A stretch of DNA of 64,000 nucleotides from Jeotgalibacillus sp. ET6 (GTDB lineage Bacteria; Bacillota; Bacilli; Bacillales; Jeotgalibacillaceae): NCBI RefSeq assembly GCF_029667115.1, contig NZ_JARUIU010000004.1, positions 310,001 through 374,000 of the forward strand, given 5' to 3'. Under the pieces are notes generated by a model. That model made no database searches. It saw nothing but the letters and a program-made list of their open reading frames with translations, and was not told the DNA's origin. The translations under genes and the position numbers were made by a program. Positions 36,619-44,246 of this stretch are shown piece after piece; the first letter of the stretch is position 1, and each line of letters begins with the position of its first letter.

Positions 36619-37622
36619 TGGAGGCTAAACAAAGAGTCATGCAGGCAGGCATTGTGCAGCCGGAGTGGAGCTGGCGAAAAGAAGGTCCCTTTGACGGACG
36701 GCTTCATCAGTGGATAAAAGGGATGTATGACTGGCAAGGGGAAAACCCTGACCTTGTGATTCTCGGACTCCCCTTGTCACGTTCTTCAATTTCCGTTTCC
36801 GGAGCGTCGGAGTATGCCGAAGCATTCCGCAGGGGCTGGAAGGGATTTTCAACATATAACATCGATGAAGACATTGATTTGTCTTTTTTAACCATTCTTG
36901 ACACAGGAAATGTAAAGATGCATGGCACCGATATCGGGGAAAGCCACCGCAGAATTGAACATGCAGCACATACTATATTTTCCGAGTTTCAGCACGCGGT
37001 CTTCGCTGGAATTGGAGGAGACCATTCTGTCACTGCATGCACGGTTCGCGGACTGAAAAAACTGCATCCGGATGAAACAATCGGCATTCTGCAGCTGGAT
37101 ACGCATTTGGATTTGCGGGATCCAACAGAAAATGGTCCCTCTAATGGCACACCTATGCGCCAGCTGATTGAAGGGGGAATCGTCCAGGGAAGCCATATTT
37201 ATACGATCGGGCTTCATGGCTATTTCAATGCACCTGACCTGGTGGCTTACGGTAAAAAGCATGGCGTTAATATGATCTCATTAAAAAAAGCAAGACAAAA
37301 CGGGATCGTTCAAACTGTCCGTGCTGCGTTAAATGAGCTGAGCCAAAAAACCGACCGCACGTATATAACGATTGATATGGATGTGCTGGATATTGGATTT
37401 GCTCCAGGGGTCCCCGCTTCTACACCAGGCGGCATGTCAACGCAGGAATTGTTTGAAGCCCTGCTTGAAATCGGCAGCCATCCTTCCTTGAAATATATCG
37501 ATTTTGTCTGCCTGGACCCTACTAAAGACCCTGCCGCATCTCCAACCGTCAAAGCAGGTATATACAGCTTTCTTCAAGTGGTAAGTGGAATGGCACTCGT
37601 TCGCAGCAGAAAGGGGGAATAA
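36618..37622 (+). CDS. hutG: Formimidoylglutamase
   Basis: Arginase-fold manganese enzyme, 334 residues, that splits formimidoylglutamate into glutamate and formamide. Metal-binding motifs are [21 protein letters not shown] and [16 protein letters not shown]. The ATG at 36618 overlaps the hutI stop; an alternative ATG at 36639 would remove seven residues. The frame is open upstream inside hutI, but that part is not credible. Between hutI and hutH. Confidence 0.93.
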   Translation: MEAKQRVMQAGIVQPEWSWRKEGPFDGRLHQWIKGMYDWQGENPDLVILGLPLSRSSISVSGASEYAEAFRRGWKGFSTYNIDEDIDLSFLTILDTGNVKMHGTDIGESHRRIEHAAHTIFSEFQHAVFAGIGGDHSVTACTVRGLKKLHPDETIGILQLDTHLDLRDPTENGPSNGTPMRQLIEGGIVQGSHIYTIGLHGYFNAPDLVAYGKKHGVNMISLKKARQNGIVQTVRAALNELSQKTDRTYITIDMDVLDIGFAPGVPASTPGGMSTQELFEALLEIGSHPSLKYIDFVCLDPTKDPAASPTVKAGIYSFLQVVSGMALVRSRKGE

Positions 37623-37624
37623 GG

Positions 37625-39127
37625 ATGATTGTGCTGGATGGTAACTCATTAACCCTTGATAAAGTAAAACGAATTGTGATGGGCGGCGAAAAAATCCAAA
37701 TTGCTCAAACAAGCATGGAAAAAGTAATAAAAAGCCGTTCTGCTGTTGAAAAAATTGTTTCCACTCATAAAATCACCTATGGCATTAATACCGGCTTCGG
37801 GAAGTTCAGCGATGTAGAAATCAATAAAAAGGATGTGCATGCGCTGCAGCTTCATTTAATTCGTTCCCATGCCTGCGGACTTGGCGATCCTTTCCCTGAA
37901 ATCGTTTCAAAAACAATGATTGTGCTGCGTCTCAATGCATTAGTAAAAGGGTATTCCGGAGTGCGCCCTCTTTTAGTGGAAAGATTGCAGTACATGGTAA
38001 ATGAAAACATTCACCCTGTGATCCCTCAGCAAGGGTCGCTTGGTGCTTCCGGTGATCTTGCGCCTCTTTCTCATCTGGCGCTGACTTTAATTGGAGAAGG
38101 AGAAGTCTGGCTGGAAGGCAAAAGAATGAGCGCGGCTGACTGCTGGAAATGGAAAGGCCTAACTCCTCTGCAGCTTCAGGCTAAAGAGGGGCTTGCGCTG
38201 ATTAATGGCACACAGGCAATGACAGCAATGGGAGTCATCAACTGGCTTGAAGCGGAATCACTTGCTCTTCAAAGTGAGGAAATCGCTGCCATGACCATGG
38301 AAGGTCTTCATGGCGTTATGGACGCTTTCCACCCGGCTGTACACGAAGCAAGAGGGTACCCGCAGCAGATGGCTGTGGCTGAAAGAATGCGGAGGATCCT
38401 TCATGACAGCAAACTCACGACCAGACAGGGGGAACGCCGTGTGCAGGATGCGTATTCGCTGCGCTGCATTCCTCAGGTTCACGGTGCAAGCTGGCAGGTG
38501 CTTGATTATGTGAAAGAAAAACTTGAAATCGAATTAAATGCCGCAACCGATAACCCATTAATCTTCGATGACGGTGAAACGGTCATCTCAGGAGGGAATT
38601 TTCATGGCCAGCCCATCGCTTTTGCTATGGATTTTTTGAAAGTAGCCGTTGCAGAGCTTGCCAGTATTTCAGAAAGGCGGATTGAGAGGCTTGTAAATCC
38701 TCAATTAAGTGATGGTTTGCCGGCTTTTTTAAGTCCTGAACCCGGTCTTCAGTCCGGTGCGATGATTATGCAGTATGCGGCAGCGAGCCTCGTATCAGAA
38801 AATAAAACACTAGCCCACCCTGCAAGCGTAGATTCCATTCCCTCCTCTGCTAATCAGGAAGACCACGTCAGCATGGGAACAATCGGTGCCCGCCATGCTT
38901 ATACGATTATTCAAAATGCACGGCGTGTCCTGGCCACTGAAGCCATTTGTGCTATGCAGGCGGTTGAATACCGCAGCGTACTCAAAATGAGTACTGCAAC
39001 GAAATCCAATTGGGAAGAGTGGCGGCGCATTGTTCCAAGTATTACGGAAGATCGGCCGTTTTCCATTGATATAGAAAACCTGACCGTGTATTTAAAAGAT
39101 CAGAAAACGAAGGAGAGCATCACGTAG
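37625..39127 (+). CDS. hutH: Histidine ammonia-lyase
   Basis: First enzyme of histidine degradation (histidine to urocanate plus ammonia), 500 residues. The MIO prosthetic group forms from Ala-Ser-Gly in [14 protein letters not shown] near residue 140; [14 protein letters not shown] near 50 and the C-terminal HRSVLKMS-like [12 protein letters not shown] support this. It follows hutG after 2 bases, last of the operon. Having the first pathway enzyme last in the operon is a different order from B. subtilis. Confidence 0.96.
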   Translation: MIVLDGNSLTLDKVKRIVMGGEKIQIAQTSMEKVIKSRSAVEKIVSTHKITYGINTGFGKFSDVEINKKDVHALQLHLIRSHACGLGDPFPEIVSKTMIVLRLNALVKGYSGVRPLLVERLQYMVNENIHPVIPQQGSLGASGDLAPLSHLALTLIGEGEVWLEGKRMSAADCWKWKGLTPLQLQAKEGLALINGTQAMTAMGVINWLEAESLALQSEEIAAMTMEGLHGVMDAFHPAVHEARGYPQQMAVAERMRRILHDSKLTTRQGERRVQDAYSLRCIPQVHGASWQVLDYVKEKLEIELNAATDNPLIFDDGETVISGGNFHGQPIAFAMDFLKVAVAELASISERRIERLVNPQLSDGLPAFLSPEPGLQSGAMIMQYAAASLVSENKTLAHPASVDSIPSSANQEDHVSMGTIGARHAYTIIQNARRVLATEAICAMQAVEYRSVLKMSTATKSNWEEWRRIVPSITEDRPFSIDIENLTVYLKDQKTKESIT

Positions 39128-39165
39128 CCTGTTCTCATAAAGTCTGCTCCTATCAGGCTCTTTTT
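39126..39165 (+). terminator. Weak terminator after hutH
   Basis: AGCCTG pairs with CAGGCT across about 22 bases, then CTTTTT. Overlaps the hutH stop codon. Confidence 0.5.
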
Positions 39166-39192
39166 CTCTACTGTGCTTTCGTGGTAAAAAAA

Positions 39193-39220
39193 GTGAATAA
39201 TAATGAAAATACGTTATAAT
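39193..39220 (+). promoter_or_regulatory. Possible promoter of yeeI
   Basis: TATAAT at 39215-39220 is perfect; the -35 (GTGAAT, 16-base spacer) is weak. Confidence 0.4.
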
Positions 39221-39310
39221 AGAGAAAGAAGCTGTTTCCGAAATTTGAAAATATCAACCTTTATCAATTAAACTTAAAGCAGGTAATAGATAGAAAGAGA
39301 GTGAAACTAT

Positions 39311-40030
39311 ATGGGCCGCAAGTGGAATAATATCAAGGAAAAAAAGGCATCAAAGGATGCAAGTACAAGTAATGTTTACAATAAATTTGCCCGTGAAATT
39401 TATGTAACTGCCAAGCAGGGGGAACCGGATCCTGAGTCAAATCAGGCACTGAGAGTCGTACTCGAGCGGGCTAAAACCTACAATGTACCAAAAACCATTA
39501 TCGAAAGAGCGATTGAGAAAGCAAAAGGCGGATCGGAAGAAAATTTTGATGAGCTCCGGTATGAAGGCTTCGGCCCCAATGGCTCCATGATCATCGTGGA
39601 TGCTTTGACCAATAATGTAAACCGCACCGCGCCTGAAGTCCGCACTGCATTTGGAAAGAATGGCGGGAATATGGGTGTCAGCGGTTCAGTAGCCTATATG
39701 TTTGATGCAACGGCGGTATTTGGCGTTGAAGGAAAGTCAGCCGATGAAGTGCTGGAACTTTTAATGGACGAAGAAGTTGAGGTGCGGGACATCATTGAAG
39801 AGGAAGATACAGTGATTGTCTATGCAGAACCTGACCAGTTTCATGCCGTGCAGGAAGCCTTTAAAAATGCAGGCATAACCGATTTCACGGTAGCCGAACT
39901 AACGATGATCGCTCAAAATGAAGTAGAACTTGAAGCAGAGGACCTTGTGCAATTTGAAAAATTAATCGATGCCCTTGAAGAGCTTGAAGATGTTCAGCAG
40001 GTTTACCACAACGTAGACTTTGGTGAATAA
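39311..40030 (+). CDS. yeeI: YebC/TACO1-family protein YeeI
   Basis: Cytoplasmic protein, 239 residues. Starts [20 protein letters not shown], then [39 protein letters not shown] and the acidic C-terminal domain [20 protein letters not shown]. The [12 protein letters not shown] start and lack of the AGHSKWANI start mark it as the YeeI branch rather than the main YebC/YrbC. Members were first called regulators; recent work links YebC proteins to translation of proline-rich stretches. Stands alone; a repeat copy downstream supplies its terminator. Confidence 0.92.
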   Translation: MGRKWNNIKEKKASKDASTSNVYNKFAREIYVTAKQGEPDPESNQALRVVLERAKTYNVPKTIIERAIEKAKGGSEENFDELRYEGFGPNGSMIIVDALTNNVNRTAPEVRTAFGKNGGNMGVSGSVAYMFDATAVFGVEGKSADEVLELLMDEEVEVRDIIEEEDTVIVYAEPDQFHAVQEAFKNAGITDFTVAELTMIAQNEVELEAEDLVQFEKLIDALEELEDVQQVYHNVDFGE

Positions 40031-40040
40031 TGAAAAATAG

Positions 40041-40199
40041 GCTGGGATAGAACAGTGAAAGATGTTTAAATCCAGTTCTTAATAGTTAATTATGAGGTGA
40101 ACGGAGCGGAAGTTGGCGTCCCTGCGGAAAGAGTCCGCCTGAAGCGCATTGAACCGGCTTGAAGAGGTTGAGACATGTTTTTGTCCCAGCCTCTTTTTT
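40041..40199 (+). repeat. Interspersed repeat, copy 7, with visible terminal inverted ends
   Basis: Downstream of yeeI. The 5' end GCTGGGATAGAAC (40041-40053) is the inverse of the 3' end GTTTTTGTCCCAGC (40177-40190), followed by CCTC and seven T. The middle hairpin is deleted: GGAGCGGAAGTTGGCGTCCC runs straight into TGCGGAAAGAGTCCGCCTG. On the minus strand it supplies the C-terminal codons of the gene at 40086. Confidence 0.88.
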
Positions 40200-40403
40200 T
40201 ACATATAAAAAGGAACCATCCCATTCTTCCCGGGTTAACTGGTTCCTGTGCTTTCTCTGATTCATTTTTTCTTTCTTCGTTTTTGTCTTCTTCGTACGGA
40301 GATCCAAATCAATTTGTGCAAAGGGGCTTCGCTTCACTTGCGGATCCATTTTCCCCTCACGAAGCAGCTTTAAACGGTGCTTTTGTGCAGTTGAACGTGC
40401 CAT
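40086..40403 (-). CDS. Small basic protein whose C-terminus is encoded by the repeat
   Basis: A 105-residue frame. Residues 1-70 (MARSTAQKHRLKLLREGKMD start, then DLRTKKTKTKKEKMNQRKH) are very basic and look like small Bacillus proteins of about 70 residues that begin MA-S/T-TAQKKRLKHLR. From about residue 70 onward (CLNLFKPVQCASGG and following) codons come from the minus strand of repeat copy 7, and the stop lies at 40086 inside the repeat. So the repeat has most likely replaced the original end. The ATG at 40403 is 9 bases from AAAGGA and preferred to 40412. Nucleic-acid binding is likely from charge but unproven. Confidence 0.65.
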   Translation of the reverse strand: MARSTAQKHRLKLLREGKMDPQVKRSPFAQIDLDLRTKKTKTKKEKMNQRKHRNQLTREEWDGSFLYVKKEAGTKTCLNLFKPVQCASGGLFPQGRQLPLRSPHN

Positions 40404-40505
40404 TTTGGTCATTCCTTTCCAGTTAGTCTGGTTTTATTTTACCATTTTGTTCAACAATATGATACGGACAGACTCAGAATGCATGGGGAAGAGGAGAGAG
40501 ATAAT

Positions 40506-40874
40506 ATGAAGGATAAAAAGGTTTCGTCCCACTATACACAGCAGCTTCTAGCAAACGAACGAACCTATCTTGCCTGGATCAGGACATCGGTTGCCATCGC
40601 AGGAATCGGATTTCTCGTAACAAACCTGCATTTTGTTATGGGAGATCTAAACACAGAAGAACTGGATGTTTTTATCCTGATCATCGGCTTGGTCTCGGTG
40701 TCATCAGGTGTGGTGATGGTGATCGTCAGTACCGTGGATTACTACCGAAAAAATCGTGACATAGTCAACGGTCAAATCAGGCCATCCTCTATAAAAGTAT
40801 GGATTTTATCAACCTGTATTTTTATAATGTTAGGCACATTTCTTGTTTATTTTCTGCTGCTGGATGTGATTTGA
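40506..40874 (+). CDS. DUF202 (YidH-type) membrane protein
   Basis: Three-span membrane protein of 122 residues. The DUF202 signature LLANERTYLAWIRTSVAIAG is at residues 14-33, followed by spans near 30-48, 58-80 and 98-120. ATG 40506 follows GAGGAGAGA; the open frame upstream lacks a site. Function of the family is unknown. Faces the pseudouridine synthase gene across a strong terminator. Confidence 0.85.
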   Translation: MKDKKVSSHYTQQLLANERTYLAWIRTSVAIAGIGFLVTNLHFVMGDLNTEELDVFILIIGLVSVSSGVVMVIVSTVDYYRKNRDIVNGQIRPSSIKVWILSTCIFIMLGTFLVYFLLLDVI

Positions 40875-40918
40875 GTTTGAGAAGGAGACAGGGGACTTTC
40901 GTAATTTTTTGAGCATAC

Positions 40919-40972
40919 AAAAAGAGCTCTCAGAAAGGCAGCTTTCACTGGCTTTCTGATGAGCTCTTTTTT
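40919..40972. terminator. Strong bidirectional terminator
   Basis: AAAAAGAGCTC and GAGCTCTTTTT plus inner TCAGAAAG/CTTTCTGA give nearly 20 bp. Serves the DUF202 gene and, inside its last codons, the convergent rluF-like gene. Confidence 0.92.
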
Positions 40973-41646
40973 AATTGTTGTATTTCTTCACTGGTTAACG
41001 GTCTATACTTTCCAATCGGCAGGTCATGCAGGCAGATCGATCCGATCCGTGTGCACTTGAGCGTTTGTACCCGGTAATCATAGGCGCTGCACATCCGTCT
41101 GATCTGCCGGTTCAGCCCCTGCGTTAAAATAATCGATATGGTTTGATCATCGGTTTGGACGGCCTTGCACGGGGAAGTGGTTTTTCCGCGTATATTAATG
41201 CCGCCTTTTTGAATACCTGCTAAAAGGAGCGGAGATACAGCGCGGTTTACGGTAACGGTGTATTCCTTTTCCTTTTTAAACTCCATTTTCATAAGAGGGT
41301 TCACTATACTTCCGTCATTTGTCAGCAGAATCAGCCCTTCAGAATCCTTATCCAAACGGCCAATTGGAAAAATCCGCTCCGGATATCCAATGAAGCTGAT
41401 TATGTTTCCTTCAATCGCTGGATGTGCAGTACAGGTAATGCCTCTTGGCTTGTTAAATGCCAAATAAACAAACGGAGGACGGTCTGGTAAAGGCATTCCG
41501 TCAACTAACACCAAGTCGTCATCGTCCACCAGGCACTTTTGCGTGCAGCCATTGCCGTTTAACGTGACTCTGCCCGCATCAATCATACGCGCGATCTCTC
41601 TTCGTGACCATCGCCCGGACCTGCTGACAAAAGAATCAATATGCAT
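40945..41646 (-). CDS. RluF/RluB-type rRNA pseudouridine synthase
   Basis: Pseudouridine synthase, 233 residues. An S4 RNA-binding domain covers residues 1-50 (IDSFVSRSGRWSRREIARMI), then the catalytic domain with NKPRGITCT, the active-site Asp in IFPIGRLDKDSEGLILLTND near 105, and GLNRQIRRMCSAYDYRV near 185. The QIRRMC motif and length are close to RluF (23S rRNA U2604) rather than RluB. Ribosome site AGGAGGATAAAGC. The 3' end of the gene lies within the terminator shared with the DUF202 gene. Confidence 0.88.
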   Translation of the reverse strand: MHIDSFVSRSGRWSRREIARMIDAGRVTLNGNGCTQKCLVDDDDLVLVDGMPLPDRPPFVYLAFNKPRGITCTAHPAIEGNIISFIGYPERIFPIGRLDKDSEGLILLTNDGSIVNPLMKMEFKKEKEYTVTVNRAVSPLLLAGIQKGGINIRGKTTSPCKAVQTDDQTISIILTQGLNRQIRRMCSAYDYRVQTLKCTRIGSICLHDLPIGKYRPLTSEEIQQLKKSSSESQ

Positions 41647-41684
41647 GCTTTATCCTCCTGAAGGGGCCAGGCCCCTTTAATGCG

Positions 41685-42491
41685 TTACTTCAATAAAAAC
41701 TCTTCCACAACTTTAGCAACGCCGTCATTCATGTTCGTGTCCGCTACAAAGTCGGCAGCGTCTTTTATGTCCTGTGGCGCATTGCCCATTGCAACACCGA
41801 GTCCTGCGTATTCAATCATGGAAAGGTCATTGTAGCTGTCACCGACTGCGATGATTTCCTCCTGCTGGATGTCGAGCTTATCAGCAAGCTGCTTGATGGA
41901 GGTTCCTTTGGTTACTCCTTCTTCAGTAAATTCGAGGAAGTAAGGCTTTGACCGCATTATACTGAACTGGCCAGCCATTTCCGCCTGAAGTTTTTCTTCC
42001 TTATGGACGAGAACCTCTTCATCTGCAAGCATCAGCATTTTAACGACCGGTTCTGTAACTGCCTTTTTAAAGTCGTCTACAACGTTAACCGGAAGTCCCG
42101 TAATGTCGGATTCAATATCTGAAAAAGGGTTTTGATTTTCGGTTACGATCGAATCTCCGACGTACGTATGAATACCGATGTTTTCACGTTTGCTGATGTC
42201 ATATAATTTATGAGCTGTTTCAGGACTGAGGGTGCTTGAGAAAAATTCTTCCTCGGTTTTGGCATTAATAATTTTAGCACCGTTAAAAGCTAAAATATAG
42301 CTGCCGTAGTCATGCAATTTCAGTTCATTTGAAAAATCACGCATGGCATAAGTGGGTCTGCCTGAAGCAAGAACGACTTTCACACCGTTCTCCTGAGCTG
42401 CCATCAGTGCTTTTTTTGTGCGTTCGGATATGCTGTGGTCATCTCGTAAAAGTGTATCATCCATATCGAGTACAATCATTTTATAGGTCAT
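41685..42491 (-). CDS. Cof-type HAD phosphatase (YidA-like)
   Basis: Cytoplasmic sugar-phosphate phosphatase of 268 residues, HAD class IIB. Motif I is VLDMDDTLLRDDH (residues 7-19), motif II VLASGRPTYAM, motif III Lys in the TKGTSIKQLADKL region and motif IV AVGDSYNDLSMIEYAG. The cap domain lies between about residues 85 and 190. Substrate range of such enzymes is broad. The ATG is 8 bases from AAGGAGA. Upstream of rluF-like on the same strand, 38 bases apart, possibly co-transcribed. Confidence 0.9.
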   Translation of the reverse strand: MTYKMIVLDMDDTLLRDDHSISERTKKALMAAQENGVKVVLASGRPTYAMRDFSNELKLHDYGSYILAFNGAKIINAKTEEEFFSSTLSPETAHKLYDISKRENIGIHTYVGDSIVTENQNPFSDIESDITGLPVNVVDDFKKAVTEPVVKMLMLADEEVLVHKEEKLQAEMAGQFSIMRSKPYFLEFTEEGVTKGTSIKQLADKLDIQQEEIIAVGDSYNDLSMIEYAGLGVAMGNAPQDIKDAADFVADTNMNDGVAKVVEEFLLK

Positions 42492-42579
42492 GTAGAAAAT
42501 CTCCTTCTTGTATAAACATGTTTATATTTTACTACACTTTCATCTATTCAAGCTAATTCCCGGTTTGATTTAAAAAAGC

Positions 42580-43812
42580 TTACGATACAGGAGCAAGGGT
42601 GGAGGCCTTTTTGCGAACGTATTCCCATAAGAAAAGCGCTCCGATCATCATGCTTATCGTTCCTGTAATGACAACCAGCTTTACAGGCAATAGAAAGGTG
42701 AGCAGGCCCAGTACCCCTGTTGCGGCCAGAACAAGCGCTGCTTCAAACAAGCCGTAAATGCTCCCGATTCTGCCCATCATCTCAACAGGAATATAGCTTT
42801 GATAAAAAGTAAGAAAACCCGTGCTGCCAAATGAAATGAAGAAAGCAAGGATAAAGAACCCTGCAGCAGCTTGAACAAATCCATCAGAAAAGCTGAAAAG
42901 AACATATCCCGCAGAAATGAAAAGGGGTGCCCACCGTATTAACGCAAATAAAGGAATCCATTTTACAAGAAGCAATTGAATAAGAGACCCTGACACGATC
43001 CCTGCTCCGGCAATACTTACCAGAAACCCATATTTACTGTTTGTCAGCTCCAGCACGTCCTTAGAAAAAACAACTTCCAGAGAATCGACGGCTGTTGCCA
43101 TGACCACCATCACCCAGCTGATCGATAAATAAATGATCATGACGGAAGGAGACTTTTTACTAAATAGCCGCACCTTGCGCCAATCCTCATGCGTTTCACG
43201 GAGCCGGAGCTTAAAAGATGCAGTAACAGTGGACAAACCGCCTGCTTCAATGTCGGGCATAAAGAGCGTGGCAGCTGCAGACAACGCAAAAGCAGCGGCG
43301 GTTATAAACAGGATCATTTCGGAAGAGTAATGCAGATATAAAAGACCGGCAAGCGCCGGGCCAAGAAGGAAGGCGCCGGATGTAACGATCGAATAAAGCG
43401 AATTAAAATGCCTTCTTTTTTCACCTGGAATCAATTTGGAGACGTAAACCATCGATGCAGGCTTAAAAACCGCATTCGCCACATTCATGAGAAAAGCGAG
43501 ACTGTAAAGCAGCCAAAGAGAAGAGATAAAAGGAAGCAAGCATACCATTAAGGCCCGCATCAAATCTAAAAAAATCATGAGATGACGTTTATTTTTACGG
43601 TCAATGACACTGCCGGACCAGCCATTGGTAAAAAGGGCTGCAATTGGCGCCAGAAGATAAAGAAAAATAATGGAAAAAGGGGACCCGGTTCGATCAAATA
43701 AAAGCAGATTCAGAGAAAGTAAATACACCCACGCACCAATGTTCGATATGCCAATTCCCATAAGTAAAATACTCCAATACGTTAGATAATCTTTAGTAGA
43801 TGTGTGATCCAA
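42580..43812 (-). CDS. MFS exporter under T-box control
   Basis: Major facilitator superfamily transporter, 410 residues and about twelve spans; the NGWSGSVIDRKNKRHLMIFLD loop after span 2 and lack of a sugar-binding signature place it near EntS/YfiS-type efflux carriers. I start it at the TTG at 43812, exactly 7 bases after AGGAGG; the frame is open to an ATG at 43851 that lacks a ribosome site. It is directly downstream of a complete T-box leader (43895-44176), so it is made when a specific tRNA is uncharged, apparently tRNA-Gln. Either it imports glutamine or an analogue, or it exports an inhibitor of glutaminyl-tRNA charging; sequence does not decide. Confidence 0.88.
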   Translation of the reverse strand: MDHTSTKDYLTYWSILLMGIGISNIGAWVYLLSLNLLLFDRTGSPFSIIFLYLLAPIAALFTNGWSGSVIDRKNKRHLMIFLDLMRALMVCLLPFISSLWLLYSLAFLMNVANAVFKPASMVYVSKLIPGEKRRHFNSLYSIVTSGAFLLGPALAGLLYLHYSSEMILFITAAAFALSAAATLFMPDIEAGGLSTVTASFKLRLRETHEDWRKVRLFSKKSPSVMIIYLSISWVMVVMATAVDSLEVVFSKDVLELTNSKYGFLVSIAGAGIVSGSLIQLLLVKWIPLFALIRWAPLFISAGYVLFSFSDGFVQAAAGFFILAFFISFGSTGFLTFYQSYIPVEMMGRIGSIYGLFEAALVLAATGVLGLLTFLLPVKLVVITGTISMMIGALFLWEYVRKKASTLAPVS

Positions 43813-43894
43813 AGCAATTCCTCCTGTCGTATACCCGCTGTTTGATGTCATCTCTGGTACGTTGACGAATTAATAAAAAAACCGTCAATTTAAC

Positions 43895-44176
43895 ATAAAA
43901 AATCCCACCTCCAAGATTTTCATCTTGGAGGCGGGATTGAATTCGCGGTGCCACTCCAGGTTTGCTAATATGTCACCATACCAGCCTCATCAGGTACGGC
44001 TATAAAGCGATACCTTAAGCTCTATAACGGGAGCTCCCGTCACACCATCCCCTTAAAAAGGTTCCTTTGTGCTGCTCAGAGACTTGCTTCACTGCATTCT
44101 TCCTGCTCTTTCCCACCATACAGAGCTCTCTTTGAGGAAGTTTTGCAGCTACTCTTCTCATCATCGCGTTTAAATT
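43895..44176 (-). ncRNA. T-box riboswitch leader, specifier probably CAA (Gln)
   Basis: On the minus strand: the stem I elements AGTA, AGAGAG and GGTGGGAAAGAGC; stem pairings GCTGCA/TGCAG and CTTCCT/AGGAAG; S-turn AGTA opposite GAA; the T-box motif GGAGTGGCACCGCG at 43944-43957; and a terminator AATCCCGCCTCCAAGAT/ATCTTGGAGGTGGGATT with TTTTTT at 43895-43938. After GAA plus one base the specifier reads CAA (44084-44086). The motif bulge TGGC pairs with a tRNA having discriminator G, true of tRNA-Gln and not of tRNA-Ala, which excludes the frame-shifted reading GCA. A Ser codon in another offset remains possible. Confidence 0.9.
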
Positions 44177-44182
44177 TTTCTT

Positions 44183-44211
44183 ATCTTAGCATTCAAAGTG
44201 ATAAGTGTAAA
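44183..44211 (-). promoter_or_regulatory. SigmaA promoter of the T-box/MFS transcript
   Basis: On the minus strand TTTACA (44211-44206), a 17-base spacer and TAAGAT (44188-44183), immediately upstream of the leader. Confidence 0.65.
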
Positions 44212-44246
44212 TGATTTTTGGAAAATAATTCTTTTACTGCACCTGC

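Noticed and set aside
44084-44086. Reading the T-box specifier as GCA (Ala)
   Set aside because: The TGGC bulge needs discriminator G; bacterial tRNA-Ala has A, so Ala is unlikely.
43852-44246. Long empty gap that could be a small-protein region
   Set aside because: It is fully explained by the T-box leader, its terminator and promoter.
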